Source: Bradyrhizobium neotropicale (GTDB lineage: Bacteria; Pseudomonadota; Alphaproteobacteria; Rhizobiales; Xanthobacteraceae). From it: 42,098 nt of DNA. Of this stretch, positions 1 through 9,070 are shown one piece after another. The position numbers and the translations under genes were made by a program. The stretch covers positions 176,164 to 218,261 of the forward strand of contig NZ_LSEF01000028.1 of the NCBI RefSeq assembly GCF_001641695.1, in the 5' to 3' direction. A model generated the notes under the pieces. The model was not told the origin of the DNA and made no database searches. It was given only the letters and a program-made list of their open reading frames with translations. How positions within the stretch are numbered: position 1 is the stretch's first letter; each line of letters begins with the position of its first letter.

Positions 1-178
1 CCTCATGGATCGCGAGCAGCCGGCTCGACAGCGGCAAGTCGTCCGGCGGTTCCACCGAGCCACAGGCGACGTAGATGAGACGATTGCCCTCGGCCTCGAT
101 CACGCCCCAGCCGGTGCGGCGGAGGCCAGGGTCGATGCCGATGATACGGACGGGCTGGCGAATCGGGAGCGCGGTCAT
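1..178 (-). CDS. ruvC: Crossover junction endodeoxyribonuclease RuvC (5' part only)
   Basis: RuvC cuts Holliday junctions during recombinational repair, working with the RuvAB helicase. Only the first 59 codons lie in the window; the gene runs off the left edge. The ATG at 178-176 opens a protein whose residues 12-20 read IIGIDPGLR, the signature first strand of the RuvC RNase-H-like fold; the Asp in it is the first catalytic metal ligand. The text continues with TGWGVIE and CGSVEPP, both typical of RuvC. It lies downstream of yebC on the same strand, the usual yebC-ruvC order, but 219 bases of repeat-containing DNA separate the two, so co-transcription is not certain. Family identity is secure; the rest of the gene cannot be checked. 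Confidence 0.93.
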   Translation of the reverse strand, partial: MTALPIRQPVRIIGIDPGLRRTGWGVIEAEGNRLIYVACGSVEPPDDLPLSSRLLAIHE

Positions 179-275
179 CGGCCAGTGATAGCGGCTGGCT
201 GCTGCGGGGGAAACAGAAACAGAACGGAAGTAACAGGGGAAGTGGGGTCTCGTGGTTGAGTGCCCAGCGCTGCCC

Positions 276-385
276 ACCATGGCGTCATACCCCGCGAAGG
301 CGGGGTATCCAGTACGCCGCGGCTTCTCCGTATCTCGCTGGCGTCTCTGGAATACTGGGCGCCCGGTCAAGCCGAGCGACGACAG
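276..385. repeat. Palindromic intergenic repeat, 'ccccgcgaaggcgggg' class
   Basis: The element opens with a perfect hairpin (TACCCCGC at 288-295, loop GAAG, GCGGGGTA at 300-307), continues into TCCAGTACGCCGCGGCTTCT, and closes with TGGAATACTGG and a second hairpin (CGCCCGG, loop TCAA, CCGAGCG, about 360-378) ending GACGACAG. The inner arms ATCCAGTA and TGGAATACTGG are also complementary in part. I recognise this as a common mobile-type palindrome of Bradyrhizobium chromosomes. It fills most of the yebC-ruvC gap. Confidence 0.75.
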
Positions 386-397
386 GGAGAATGAGGC

Positions 398-1144
398 TCA
401 GCCGCCCATCTTCGCCATCAGCGCGTCCGACACCTCGAAATTGGCGTAGACGTTCTGGACGTCGTCATGCTCGTTGAGCAGGTCCATCAGCTTGAGCAGT
501 TTCTCGCCGGTCTCATCATCGACCGAGACCGTGTTCTGCGGCTTCCAGATCAGCGCGGCCTTGCGCGGCTCGCCGAACTTGGCTTCCAGCGCCTTGGCGA
601 CGTCGCGGTAGCTCTCGGTCGAGGCGTAGATCTCGTGGCCGCTCTCGCTCGAGATCACGTCGTCGGCGCCGGCCTCGATCGCGGCGTCGAGCACCGCGTC
701 GTCGGAGGCAACGCTGCGGTCATATTCGATGATGCCGGTGCGGTCGAACATGAAGGAGACCGAGCCGGTTTCGCCGAGATTGCCGCCCGACTTGGTGAAG
801 AAGGAGCGGATGTCGGAGGCCGCGCGGTTGCGGTTGTCGGTCAGCGCCTCGACGATGACGGCGACGCCACCGGGGCCATAACCCTCGTAGCGGATCTCGT
901 CATAGTTCTCGCCGTCGCTGCCGAGTGCCTTCTTGATGGCGCGCTCGATATTGTCCTTCGGCATGTTCTCCTGGCGCGCGGCGATCACGGCGGCGCGCAG
1001 GCGCGGGTTCATGTTGGGGTCGGGCGTGCCCAGCTTGGCCGCGACGGTGATTTCCCGCGCCAGCTTGCCGAAGAGCTTCGACTTCTGGGCATCCTGCCGC
1101 CCCTTGCGGTGCATGATGTTCTTGAATTGGGAATGTCCGGCCAT
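398..1144 (-). CDS. yebC: YebC/TACO1 family protein
   Basis: A 248-residue protein of the YebC/PmpR/TACO1 family, described variously as a transcriptional regulator and as a ribosome-associated factor that relieves stalling at proline runs. The N-terminus [15 protein letters not shown] is the family hallmark, followed by LFGKLAREI, the [13 protein letters not shown] segment and [10 protein letters not shown], all highly conserved. Length matches the family (about 240-250). The start is fixed by the conserved N-terminus; about 210 bases of shared upstream DNA separate it from the divergent chemoreceptor gene. It precedes ruvC as in many proteobacteria. Nothing unusual is seen in the coding sequence. 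Confidence 0.97.
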   Translation of the reverse strand: MAGHSQFKNIMHRKGRQDAQKSKLFGKLAREITVAAKLGTPDPNMNPRLRAAVIAARQENMPKDNIERAIKKALGSDGENYDEIRYEGYGPGGVAVIVEALTDNRNRAASDIRSFFTKSGGNLGETGSVSFMFDRTGIIEYDRSVASDDAVLDAAIEAGADDVISSESGHEIYASTESYRDVAKALEAKFGEPRKAALIWKPQNTVSVDDETGEKLLKLMDLLNEHDDVQNVYANFEVSDALMAKMGG

Positions 1145-1256
1145 GCTGGTCTCTTCGAGTGGTCTCTTGGGTCGTCCGCCAATCAGGGGGAAAGCGCGGC
1201 CTTATAGGCCGCCAACCCACCGGAATGAAAGGGTTCTCTCAGATTTAAGGTAACAT

Positions 1257-1277
1257 CGTAAGGGCACATGCCTTACG
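1257..1277. promoter_or_regulatory. Perfect 7-bp inverted repeat upstream of the first chemoreceptor gene
   Basis: CGTAAGG (1257-1263) and CCTTACG (1271-1277) are exact reverse complements separated by 7 bases, in an AT-richer stretch about 77 bases before the chemoreceptor ATG and about 113 bases from the divergent yebC start. It could be an operator serving either gene, or an RNA hairpin. No T-run follows, so a terminator is unlikely. The regulator is unknown. Confidence 0.35.
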
Positions 1278-1353
1278 GTGAGGCATTGTTAACCCTGACT
1301 TCATTTCGGCTTGCGAAAATAGCGTCCGCTCGTCCACCGACAAGAGTGACCTG

Positions 1354-3114
1354 ATGGCGTTCGCATTATTTCGCAAGCGTGAGCCGGACATGTCCGCGCC
1401 TGTGGCAGCCCCGCAGGCCGAGGCGTTAGCTGCGCGTTCCGAGCCGCCCCAAGAAACGTCCCAGGCCGCCGAGGGCGATTCGGCCCGCGAAATCCTGGAG
1501 CTGCTGGAACTCGAGCTCGGCGCCATGATTCGCCAGCTCGAACGTGCCGCCAATTCGGTCGCCGGCGGTGCGGAGGCTACCGCCGCGACGCTTGCCACCA
1601 TCCGCGCGCGCACCGATGCGCTGACCGGACGCACCAACGCCGCCCAGTCGACCGCATCCACCTTCGCCGAGGCCGCCGACAAGTTCACCCAATCCGCGCA
1701 GGGAATCGGCGCGCAGGTCCGCGCCGCCGGAAAGCTCGCCGACGAGGCCAGCGCGGCCGCACAGGAGGCCCGCGCCAATGTCGACCGCCTGCGCGAGTCC
1801 TCGGCCGCGATCGGCAATGTCGTCAACCTGATCGCGCAGATCGCGAGGCAGACGACGCTGCTCGCGCTCAACTCGACGATCGAGGCTGCACGCGCCGGCG
1901 CGGCGGGGAAAGGGTTCGCGGTCGTCGCCACCGAGGTCAAGGCGCTGGCGGTGCAGACCCAGGGTGCGACGGAAGAAATCACGAAGAAGATCGACGCGCT
2001 GCAGAAGGACGCCGCGAGTTCGGCCGATGCGGTGCACCGCATCTCGCAGGCAATCGAGGCGATCCGCCCGGTATTCGAGACCGTCGACGGCGCGGTCGCG
2101 GAGCAGAACGCGACCACCAGCGAGGTCTCCGGCAACGCCGCCAGCGCGTCGCAATTCATCGTCTCGGTCGGCGAGAGCGCGGCCGAGATCGACGCCGCGA
2201 CCAAGGCCGCCGAGACCCATGGCGAGAACGTCGCCAGCGCCGGCAAGGCCGTCACCACGTTCGCACAGAAGCTGAAGTCGCGCTGCGCGGTCCTGCTCAG
2301 CCAGAGTGAGCATGACGATCGCCGCAAGACCGAGCGCCTTCCCTGCCATCTCAAGCTCGAAAACGCCCGCGGCGTGATGCCGGTGTACGAGATCGCGATG
2401 GACGCGGTGCTGATCGGCGGCGCGGACGCGGCAACGCTCGCGCTGCACGCGGTGATCGAGGGCACGCTCGAAGGCGTCGGCGCCTGCCGCCTGCGCGTGA
2501 TTGAGCAATCCAAGGCCGGCGCCCGCGCGCAATTCATCGGTCTCAATGCGGAGCTAGCCGAGAAGATCGAAGACCGGATGTGGTCGATCCACGAGGAGAA
2601 CACCGAGTTCGTCACCCGTGCCATGGAAGCGGGTAGCGCGCTGACGAAGATCTTCGAGCAGGCGGTCGCGCGCGGTGACGTCAAGATCGATGACCTCTTC
2701 GACACAGATTATGCGGAGATTGCCGGCACCAATCCGCAACAATACCGCACGAAATATCTGGACTGGGCCGACCGGGCACTGCCGCCGTTCCAGGAAGCCT
2801 TTCTGGCGAAGGAGCCGCGCATGGCGTTCTGCGCCATGGTCGACCGCAACGGCTTCCTGCCGGTGCACAACAGGATCTATTCGCAACCGCAGCGACCGGG
2901 CGATGTCGCCTGGAACACAGCCAACAGTCGCAACCGGCGCATCTTCAACGATCCGGCCGGGCTCTCTGCCGCGCGCAACCTGCGCTCGTATCTTATTCAG
3001 AGCTATGCGCGCGACATGGGGAACGGGAATACGGTGATGATGCGCGAGATCGATGTCCCAATCCGCGTGCAGGGCCGGCACTGGGGCGGATTCAGGACGG
3101 CCTACAAACTCTAG
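1354..3114 (+). CDS. Soluble methyl-accepting chemotaxis protein with PilZ-like and C-terminal sensor-like domains
   Basis: A 586-residue chemoreceptor with no signal peptide or membrane segment, so probably cytoplasmic. Residues about 60-310 form the helical signalling domain; the conserved tip (about 160-200) includes [17 protein letters not shown] and GKGFAVVATEVKALA. Residues about 321-400 have the layout of a PilZ c-di-GMP domain: RRKTER opens it and RVIEQSKAGARAQFIGL closes it, but the second motif (D/N-x-S-x-x-G) is degenerate, reading DAVLIG, so nucleotide binding is doubtful. Residues about 443-586 form a domain ending in GRHWGGFRTAY, shared with the next gene and reminiscent of Cache/PAS-like ligand modules. 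It probably signals to a CheA/CheW array; the ligand is unknown. The 183-base gap to the next receptor holds a palindrome. Confidence 0.9.
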   Translation: MAFALFRKREPDMSAPVAAPQAEALAARSEPPQETSQAAEGDSAREILELLELELGAMIRQLERAANSVAGGAEATAATLATIRARTDALTGRTNAAQSTASTFAEAADKFTQSAQGIGAQVRAAGKLADEASAAAQEARANVDRLRESSAAIGNVVNLIAQIARQTTLLALNSTIEAARAGAAGKGFAVVATEVKALAVQTQGATEEITKKIDALQKDAASSADAVHRISQAIEAIRPVFETVDGAVAEQNATTSEVSGNAASASQFIVSVGESAAEIDAATKAAETHGENVASAGKAVTTFAQKLKSRCAVLLSQSEHDDRRKTERLPCHLKLENARGVMPVYEIAMDAVLIGGADAATLALHAVIEGTLEGVGACRLRVIEQSKAGARAQFIGLNAELAEKIEDRMWSIHEENTEFVTRAMEAGSALTKIFEQAVARGDVKIDDLFDTDYAEIAGTNPQQYRTKYLDWADRALPPFQEAFLAKEPRMAFCAMVDRNGFLPVHNRIYSQPQRPGDVAWNTANSRNRRIFNDPAGLSAARNLRSYLIQSYARDMGNGNTVMMREIDVPIRVQGRHWGGFRTAYKL

Positions 3115-3156
3115 AGCACGATCCGTAGAAGCGCGGTCTTCCGAAAGATCATGCTT
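3115..3156. repeat. Imperfect palindromic repeat (agcaYgatc class)
   Basis: The segment starts AGCACGATCCG and ends CCGAAAGATCATGCT; the ends are near-complementary over about 17 bases. This is the very common alphaproteobacterial intergenic palindrome whose ends read roughly GAGCATGATC. It follows directly on the stop codon of the first chemoreceptor gene and could form a hairpin in its mRNA. Confidence 0.6.
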
Positions 3157-3297
3157 CAACAAAAAATCAGGGAGCGATGACAATTCGCGCCCTTGGTGCA
3201 CCCTCAGGCAAGACGCCGACGCGCGAATCACCTTTTAAACTTGGAATGGGAATGCCGCGCGGGCCGGCGAACGGCTCTGACTGGAGAACTCGCGAAC

Positions 3298-4722
3298 ATG
3301 TCCGTTGCACAACTTGCAGTACTGGACACCGGCTCCAACCGGACGCTGGCCGAACGTCTGATTGACCAGCTCGCCGACCGCATCGGCGGTCTCGGCGTGG
3401 AACTCGCCGATATCGCCGGCAACGTCCAGGAGGTTGCAAGCCGCGTTTCGAGCCAGTCGGAACGGTTTCACCATCTGCAGAAGACGGCCGAGACGATGGT
3501 CTCGGCCAATCACGACATCGCCAATGCGTCACAGGCGGTGCAATCGACCACATCCGCAGCCGTCGGCGAGATCTCCCAGTCGCGTCATGCGGTCGAGACC
3601 GCGGTCAGCCACATCTCGGAACTCGTTGCGGCGGTGGGGCGGATCGAGGCACGGCTCAGCGCAGTCGGCTCGGCACTGGCACAGGTCGCGAAAGTCTCCG
3701 GTTCGATCGAGGCGATCGCAAAGCAGACCAACCTGCTGGCGCTCAACGCCACCATCGAAGCGGCACGCGCGGGCAACGCCGGCCGCGGCTTCGCGGTCGT
3801 CGCAAGCGAAGTGAAGAACCTTGCGGAGGCGACCCGCCAAGCCACGCATCAGATCTCCGACACCGTGCGCGATCTCGACGGCCAGATCGAAGGCCTGATC
3901 GGCGAGAGCAGCGACGCCTCGCAGCGCGCGAAGACCGCCGGCGAAGGCGCCCAGCAGATCTCCGGCATCATCACTCGCGTGCAGCAGGGCTTTGCGTCGG
4001 TCGAAGCGGAGATCGGCAGCGTCACGCGCGCCGCGACCTCCAATCTCGGCCATTGCGATACGGTCATCAGCGAGCTCAACGAACTCGCCAAGGGCGTCGA
4101 CCTCTCCTCCCGCGACCTCAAATACGCCGACGAGCGGGTGGCCAAGCTGCTCGACGTCTCCGAAGGCCTGATCGCGCTGATCGCCGACAGCGGCGTGGAG
4201 ACGTCTGACGCGCCGCTGATCCGCGCCGTCGTCGACACCGCGAAGCGGATCTCGGCCGAGTTCGAGGCCGCGATCGACCGCGGCGAGATCACGCTCGACC
4301 AGCTCATGGACGAGACCTATCGGGAGATCCCGGGCACCGATCCCAAGCAGTATCTCACCAAATACGTCGACTTCACCGACCGCGTGCTGCCCGCGATCCA
4401 GGACCCGATCCAGAAATCCGATCCCCGCATCGTGTTCTGCGTCGCCTGGGCCAAGGGCGGCTATCTGCCGACCCACAATCCGAACTACCGCCTGCCGCAG
4501 GGCAAGGACCCGGTCTGGAACAACGCCAATTGCCGCAACCGGCGCCTGTTCACCGATCGCGCGGTGAAGAAGGTCGCGGCCAACACCAAGCCGTTCCTGC
4601 TCCAGACCTACCGCCGCGACATGGGCGGCGGACAATTCGTGCTGATGAAGGACCTGTCCTCGCCGATCGTGGTCCGCGGCAGGCACTGGGGCGCTTTCCG
4701 GATGGGCTTCCGGCAGGGCTGA
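3298..4722 (+). CDS. Soluble methyl-accepting chemotaxis protein with C-terminal sensor-like domain
   Basis: A 474-residue cytoplasmic chemoreceptor without membrane segments. The start at 3298 ([13 protein letters not shown]) is preferred because GGAG sits 11 bases upstream; the frame is open for another 35 codons upstream, but that stretch is arginine-rich and unlike a protein. The signalling tip (about 137-185) includes [19 protein letters not shown] and [19 protein letters not shown], a textbook receptor hairpin. Residues about 331-474 ([17 protein letters not shown] through [11 protein letters not shown]) closely match the C-terminal domain of the preceding receptor, including shared [11 protein letters not shown] and [17 protein letters not shown] blocks. 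It lacks the PilZ-like insert. The pair probably arose by tandem duplication and may form mixed arrays; the ligand is unknown. Confidence 0.9.
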   Translation: MSVAQLAVLDTGSNRTLAERLIDQLADRIGGLGVELADIAGNVQEVASRVSSQSERFHHLQKTAETMVSANHDIANASQAVQSTTSAAVGEISQSRHAVETAVSHISELVAAVGRIEARLSAVGSALAQVAKVSGSIEAIAKQTNLLALNATIEAARAGNAGRGFAVVASEVKNLAEATRQATHQISDTVRDLDGQIEGLIGESSDASQRAKTAGEGAQQISGIITRVQQGFASVEAEIGSVTRAATSNLGHCDTVISELNELAKGVDLSSRDLKYADERVAKLLDVSEGLIALIADSGVETSDAPLIRAVVDTAKRISAEFEAAIDRGEITLDQLMDETYREIPGTDPKQYLTKYVDFTDRVLPAIQDPIQKSDPRIVFCVAWAKGGYLPTHNPNYRLPQGKDPVWNNANCRNRRLFTDRAVKKVAANTKPFLLQTYRRDMGGGQFVLMKDLSSPIVVRGRHWGAFRMGFRQG

Positions 4723-4750
4723 CGGCCGGCCGGACGCCGATCACGCGACG

Positions 4751-4770
4751 CCCGCGCTCGCGGGCCTTTC
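4751..4770 (+). terminator. Possible terminator hairpin after the chemoreceptor pair
   Basis: CCCGCG (4751-4756), a 2-base spacer and CGCGGG (4759-4764) form a GC-only hairpin 29 bases past the stop codon, followed only by CCTTTC. The tight loop and short T-run make it a weak intrinsic terminator at best. Confidence 0.3.
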
Positions 4771-4852
4771 GCAATCGCACGAATTTCCGCATCGCACAGC
4801 TTGCGAATTCGAAGATCGTTTTGCGATGATCGTGCCCGCATGTGAAGAAAAT

Positions 4853-4869
4853 GCGTCACAAAATGACGC
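4853..4869. promoter_or_regulatory. Candidate operator upstream of the molybdenum hydroxylase operon
   Basis: The 336-base gap before the oxidoreductase operon is noticeably AT-richer than the genes. It contains a perfect inverted repeat, GCGTCA at 4853-4858 and TGACGC at 4864-4869 around CAAAA, followed at once by TTATCATATAAAATAG, which has the composition of a -10 region. The position about 190 bases before the start codon would suit a long 5' leader or a divergent regulator, but no regulator gene is adjacent. Nothing else recognisable is in the gap apart from the weak hairpin at 4751. Confidence 0.4.
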
Positions 4870-5058
4870 TTATCATATAAAATAGTCCAAAACTGAAGCG
4901 ATCGTCCAGCACGATTGCGTGAAACGCATTGTTTGCTGCGTCGCGCGCGCAAATCTGCATTGCGAAAATTTTGTCGCCTCGCGCGCTGCTTCAGTGCGAT
5001 ATGGGCGGGCGATTTCGCAAATGTCCGCTGCCCGCGGCCATTGAGTAAGGGGATGCAT

Positions 5059-5523
5059 ATGGCAACGACGCTGACAATCAACGGCGAGAAGAAAACCTTC
5101 GACGCCCCGCCCGAAATGCCCCTGCTCTGGGTGCTGCGCGACATCCTCGGAATGACCGGCACGAAATTCGGCTGCGGCATCGCGCAATGCGGCGCCTGCA
5201 CGGTGCATGTCGACGGCAAGGCCGTGCGCTCCTGCGTGCTGCCGGTGAGCGCGGTCGAGAACCGCACTGTGACCACCGTCGAAGCCGTCGGCAGCACGCC
5301 GGCCGGCGCGAAGGTGCAGAAGGCCTGGCTCGATCTCGAAGTGATCCAGTGCGGCTACTGCCAGTCCGGCCAGATCATGTCGGCCGCGGCGCTGCTGACA
5401 GCAACGCCAAATCCGGATGACTCCGACATCGACGCGGCGATGGCCGGCAACATCTGCCGCTGCGGCACCTATGTGCGGATCCGCGAGGCGATCAAGCAGG
5501 CCGCCTCCGGCCGTCAGTCGTGA
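5059..5523 (+). CDS. iorA: (2Fe-2S)-binding subunit of a xanthine-oxidase-family hydroxylase (IorA-like)
   Basis: The 154-residue small subunit of a molybdenum hydroxylase; it carries two 2Fe-2S clusters that pass electrons from the molybdenum centre. The plant-ferredoxin-type cluster is seen as [16 protein letters not shown] plus a later Cys (VRSCVLP), and the second, four-helix-bundle cluster as [10 protein letters not shown] with NICRCGTY. Length matches the IorA/CoxS-type family (150-160). The start at 5059 is chosen because AAGGGG (5047-5052) is well placed; an in-frame ATG two codons earlier is too close to it. The stop overlaps the ribosome-binding region of the next gene, indicating one operon. 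The substrate cannot be read from sequence; isoquinoline or an aldehyde are typical for relatives. Confidence 0.92.
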   Translation: MATTLTINGEKKTFDAPPEMPLLWVLRDILGMTGTKFGCGIAQCGACTVHVDGKAVRSCVLPVSAVENRTVTTVEAVGSTPAGAKVQKAWLDLEVIQCGYCQSGQIMSAAALLTATPNPDDSDIDAAMAGNICRCGTYVRIREAIKQAASGRQS

Positions 5524-5531
5524 GGTCCGCC

Positions 5532-7709
5532 ATGATTGCAGACAAGACTCTTCAAGGCGTCTCGCGCCGCGCGCTGCTGACCGGTGGCGTTGCGACCGGC
5601 TTTCTTTTGGCCTTCCACCTGCCGCTGCGCGCCGCCGTCAACGAGCCGGTGCAGCCGAGCGACGCGACCGACGGCAAATTCGCGCCTAACGCCTTCATCC
5701 GCATCGACGAGATCGGCCACACCGTCCTGATCATGCCGCAGGTCGAGATGGGCCAGGGCACCTACACCTCGATCTCGGCGGTGCTGGCCGAAGAGCTCGA
5801 CGCCGACTGGGCCAAGGTCGAGGTCCAGCACGCGCCGCCGAACGACAAGCTCTACGGCAATCCCACCTTCGGCCTCCAGGTCACCGGCAATTCCAACTCG
5901 ATCCGTGCCTGGTGGACGCCGCTGCGCAAGGCCGGCGCGACCGCGCGCGCGATGCTGGTGCAGGCCGCAGCGAACCAATGGGGCGTCGAGCCCGCGAGCT
6001 GCACGGCGTCGAAGGGCGAAGTCACCCATGCGGGAAGCGGCCGCACGCTCGCCTACGGCGCGCTGGTGCAGGCCGCACAGGGCCAGACGCCGCCGAAGGA
6101 TGTTGCGCTGAAGGACCCCAAAAACTTCGTCTATATCGGCCAGTCGCTGAAGCGGCTGGATACGCCGGACAAGGTCAACGGCAAGGCCGTCTACGGCATC
6201 GACGCGATCCTGCCCGGCATGAAGATCGCGACGGTGGCGACCTGCCCCGTGTTCGGCGGCAAGGTCGGCAAGGTCGACGACAGCGCGGCGGTGAAGATTC
6301 CCGGCGTGCGCAAGGTCGTGGCGCTCGACGACACCGTCGCTGTCATCGGCGATCACATGTGGGCGGCGAAGAAGGGCCTCGAAGCGCTCAAGATCGAGTG
6401 GAATGAAGGTCCGCACGCGAAGCTCACCACGAAGGACATCTGGCAGGATCTGCGCGCCGCCGGCGCGAAGGACGGCGCGGTCGCAAAATCCACCGGCGAC
6501 ATCGCAAAAGGCCTTTCGAGCGGCGACAGGTTCGAGGCTGCCTACGAGCTGCCGTTCCTGGCGCATGCGTCGATGGAGCCGATCAACGCCACCGTGCATG
6601 TGAAGCCGGACTCCTGCGAGATCTGGACCGGCACGCAGATCATGACGCGCGTGCAGTCCGAGGCGGCGAAGGCCGCCGGCCTGCCCGTCGACAAGGTAAT
6701 CGTCAACAACCACCTGCTCGGCGGCGGCTTTGGCCGCAAGCTCGAGCCGGACATGGTGATCACCGCGGTGAAGATCGCCAAGCAGGTCGATTATCCCGTC
6801 AAGGTGATATGGACCCGCGAGGAGGACATCCAGCACGACGTCTATCGTCCGGTCTATCGCGACCAGATCAGCGCCTCGCTGGTCGACGGCAAGGTCGCGG
6901 CCTGGAAGTACAAGGTCGCCGGCTCGGCGGTGCTGGCGCGCTGGCTGCCGCCGGCGTTCCAGAAGGGCATCGACATCGACGCCGTCGACGCCGCGGTCGA
7001 TGCGCCTTACGACTTCGCCAACTTCCACGTCGAATATGTCCGTGCCGAGCCGCCGGCGGTGCCGACTGGCTTCTGGCGCGGCGTCGGCCCGAACAACAAC
7101 GTGTTCGCGGTCGAATGCGCGATGGACGAGCTCGCGGGCAAGGCCGGCAAGGATCCCGTTGAATTCCGCCGCTCCATGCTGACGAAGAACCCGCGCATGC
7201 TCGCGGTGCTCAACCTCGCAGCCGAGAAAGCCGGCTGGGGCCAGCCGCTGCCGGCGCGCGTCGGCCGCGGCGTCTGCGTGCAACCGTCGTTCGAGAGCTT
7301 CATCGCAACCGTGGTCGAAGCGGAGATCGACGATATCGGCGAGATCACGCTCCGCCGCGTCACCTCCGTTGTCGACACCGGCATCGCGGTCAACCCGGAT
7401 ACGGTGAAAGCGCAGATCGAGGGCGGCCTGATCTTCGGTCTCACCGCCGCGCTCTATGGCGAGATCACCATCGACAAGGGCCGCGTGCAGCAGTCGAACT
7501 TCCACGACTACCGCATGATGCGCATCAACGAGACGCCGAAGATCGAGGTGATCGTGGTGAAGAGCGGCGAGGCGCCAGGCGGCATCGGCGAGGCCGGCGT
7601 CAACGCCGGACCGCCGGCGCTGCGCAACGCGATTCTTGCCGCCACCGGCGTGGCGCTGCGGCGCCTGCCGATCGATCGGAAAGCTTTGGCTGTGGGGAAG
7701 AAAGCATGA
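5532..7709 (+). CDS. iorB: Molybdopterin-binding subunit of a xanthine-oxidase-family hydroxylase (IorB-like), Tat-exported
   Basis: The 725-residue large subunit holds the molybdenum cofactor and the active site. The N-terminus contains a twin-arginine signal (SRRALLTGG, then a hydrophobic run to about residue 35), so the folded enzyme is probably exported to the periplasm. Recognisable motifs are GGGFGRK (about 397-403), GFWRGVGPNNNVFAVE, and GEAPGGIGEAG near the C-terminus, in which Glu687 occupies the position of the catalytic base of the family. Length suits IorB-type single-subunit proteins. The ATG at 5532 follows GAGGT by 5 bases; a GTG 12 bases upstream overlaps the previous stop and is less likely. 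The stop overlaps the start of the cytochrome gene by 4 bases, so the three proteins form one unit. Confidence 0.92.
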   Translation: MIADKTLQGVSRRALLTGGVATGFLLAFHLPLRAAVNEPVQPSDATDGKFAPNAFIRIDEIGHTVLIMPQVEMGQGTYTSISAVLAEELDADWAKVEVQHAPPNDKLYGNPTFGLQVTGNSNSIRAWWTPLRKAGATARAMLVQAAANQWGVEPASCTASKGEVTHAGSGRTLAYGALVQAAQGQTPPKDVALKDPKNFVYIGQSLKRLDTPDKVNGKAVYGIDAILPGMKIATVATCPVFGGKVGKVDDSAAVKIPGVRKVVALDDTVAVIGDHMWAAKKGLEALKIEWNEGPHAKLTTKDIWQDLRAAGAKDGAVAKSTGDIAKGLSSGDRFEAAYELPFLAHASMEPINATVHVKPDSCEIWTGTQIMTRVQSEAAKAAGLPVDKVIVNNHLLGGGFGRKLEPDMVITAVKIAKQVDYPVKVIWTREEDIQHDVYRPVYRDQISASLVDGKVAAWKYKVAGSAVLARWLPPAFQKGIDIDAVDAAVDAPYDFANFHVEYVRAEPPAVPTGFWRGVGPNNNVFAVECAMDELAGKAGKDPVEFRRSMLTKNPRMLAVLNLAAEKAGWGQPLPARVGRGVCVQPSFESFIATVVEAEIDDIGEITLRRVTSVVDTGIAVNPDTVKAQIEGGLIFGLTAALYGEITIDKGRVQQSNFHDYRMMRINETPKIEVIVVKSGEAPGGIGEAGVNAGPPALRNAILAATGVALRRLPIDRKALAVGKKA

Positions 7710-9049
7710 GTGGGGCGATGCGCATCTTCGCAAGCCTGGTCGTGATCGCCGTCGTCGCGATGGCGGTTGGCGTCTGGTACATCCGCGGGCCGCACCCGCT
7801 CGACTTCGCCGGCGGCGCCAAGGTGGCGCTGGCGGACTACCGCGCCGGCAAGCCGACCGGCGTGCCGGCCTCGCTGGAGAAGGCGAGCCTGATCGAACGC
7901 GGCGAATATCTTGCGAAAGCGGCCGACTGCATGGTCTGCCACACCAAGCCGGGCGAGAAGGAATATTCCGGCGGGCTCGGCTTCAAGCTTCCGTTCGGCA
8001 CGCTCTATTCGACCAACATCACGCCGGACAAGGAAACCGGCATCGGCAATTACAGCGACCAGGATTTCCTCAACGCGGTCCAGCGCGGCACGCGCCATGA
8101 CGGCGCGCAGCTCTACCCGGCGATGCCGTACACGTCCTACACCTACATGACGGACGACGACGTGCTGGCGGTGAAGGCGTATCTCTTCAGCCTGCCGCCG
8201 GTGCGCGCGAAGGCGCCGGACAACACGCTGTCATTCCCGTTCAACCAGCGCTGGGCAATGATGTTCTGGTCGGTCGTGTTCAATCCGGACACGCGCTTCA
8301 CGCCGGACACCTCGAAGAGCCCGGAGTGGAACAGAGGCGCGTATCTGGCGGAAGCGCTGGCGCATTGCGGCGAGTGCCACACCCCGCGCAATCTTGGCTT
8401 TGCGCTGGACAACCGCAAGAAGTTCGCCGGTGCCGTCACCGCCGGCTGGCGCGCCTTCAACATCTCCTCCGACAAAGCCACCGGTCTCGGCAATTGGCGT
8501 GATGAGGATCTCATCGCCTATCTGTCGGTCGGCCATGCGCCGGGCCACGGCTCGGCCTCGGGTCCGATGGGCGAAGCGGTCGATCGCAGCTTCAGCCAGT
8601 TCGCTCCCGAAGACATCCGCGCCATCGTCGCCTACCTGCGCAGCGTGCCGCCGCAGCCCTCGCCTGACCTCCCCGCAGGCACGGCGCCGGTCGCGCCCGC
8701 CTCGCACAGGGACGGCGTCACGGCGGATGCGCGCGGCAAGAAGGTCTTCGCCAGCGCCTGCGTCAGCTGCCATGGCTGGAGCGGCGAAAGCCCGGTGTCG
8801 CCGATGGCAACGCTGACCGGCACCTGGGCCGTCAACGACCCGGCCGCCATCAACGTCGCACAGATCGTGCTCTCAGGCACCAAGCGCCACACGCCGGACG
8901 GTGCGCTGTCGATGCCCGCATTCGGCAACGCCTATACCGACGACGAGATTGCGGCGGTGGCCAATTACGTGACGGCGCGGTTCGGCACCAAGGGCTCGAC
9001 GCTGACGGCGAGGGATGTTGCGGAGTTGAGAGAGCAGACGGCGGAGTAA
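7706..9049 (+). CDS. Membrane-anchored triheme cytochrome c, electron acceptor of the hydroxylase
   Basis: A 447-residue c-type cytochrome with three covalent heme sites: CMVCH (75-79), CGECH (221-225) and CVSCH (352-356). An N-terminal hydrophobic helix (about 6-25, MRIFASLVVIAVVAMAVGV) acts as signal or anchor, placing the heme domains in the periplasm. The arrangement resembles the cytochrome subunit of membrane alcohol and aldehyde dehydrogenases (AdhB/GndC type). The ATGA overlap with the iorB-like gene points to translational coupling and a role in carrying electrons from the Mo/Fe-S subunits to the quinone pool or an oxidase. Its partner genes make that role likely but it is inferred. 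Confidence 0.9.
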   Translation: MSGAMRIFASLVVIAVVAMAVGVWYIRGPHPLDFAGGAKVALADYRAGKPTGVPASLEKASLIERGEYLAKAADCMVCHTKPGEKEYSGGLGFKLPFGTLYSTNITPDKETGIGNYSDQDFLNAVQRGTRHDGAQLYPAMPYTSYTYMTDDDVLAVKAYLFSLPPVRAKAPDNTLSFPFNQRWAMMFWSVVFNPDTRFTPDTSKSPEWNRGAYLAEALAHCGECHTPRNLGFALDNRKKFAGAVTAGWRAFNISSDKATGLGNWRDEDLIAYLSVGHAPGHGSASGPMGEAVDRSFSQFAPEDIRAIVAYLRSVPPQPSPDLPAGTAPVAPASHRDGVTADARGKKVFASACVSCHGWSGESPVSPMATLTGTWAVNDPAAINVAQIVLSGTKRHTPDGALSMPAFGNAYTDDEIAAVANYVTARFGTKGSTLTARDVAELREQTAE

Positions 9050-9070
9050 GCGCGCCGCCAATGCCGCTGC

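Noticed and set aside
1245..2705. A 486-codon minus-strand frame opposite the first chemoreceptor
   Set aside because: Ser/Ala-rich antisense text; the plus-strand receptor motifs are unambiguous.
5514..7733. A 739-codon open frame on the minus strand opposite the molybdopterin subunit gene
   Set aside because: It exactly shadows the iorB-like gene, is rich in Arg/His/Asp without any domain, and is a by-product of high-GC codon bias.
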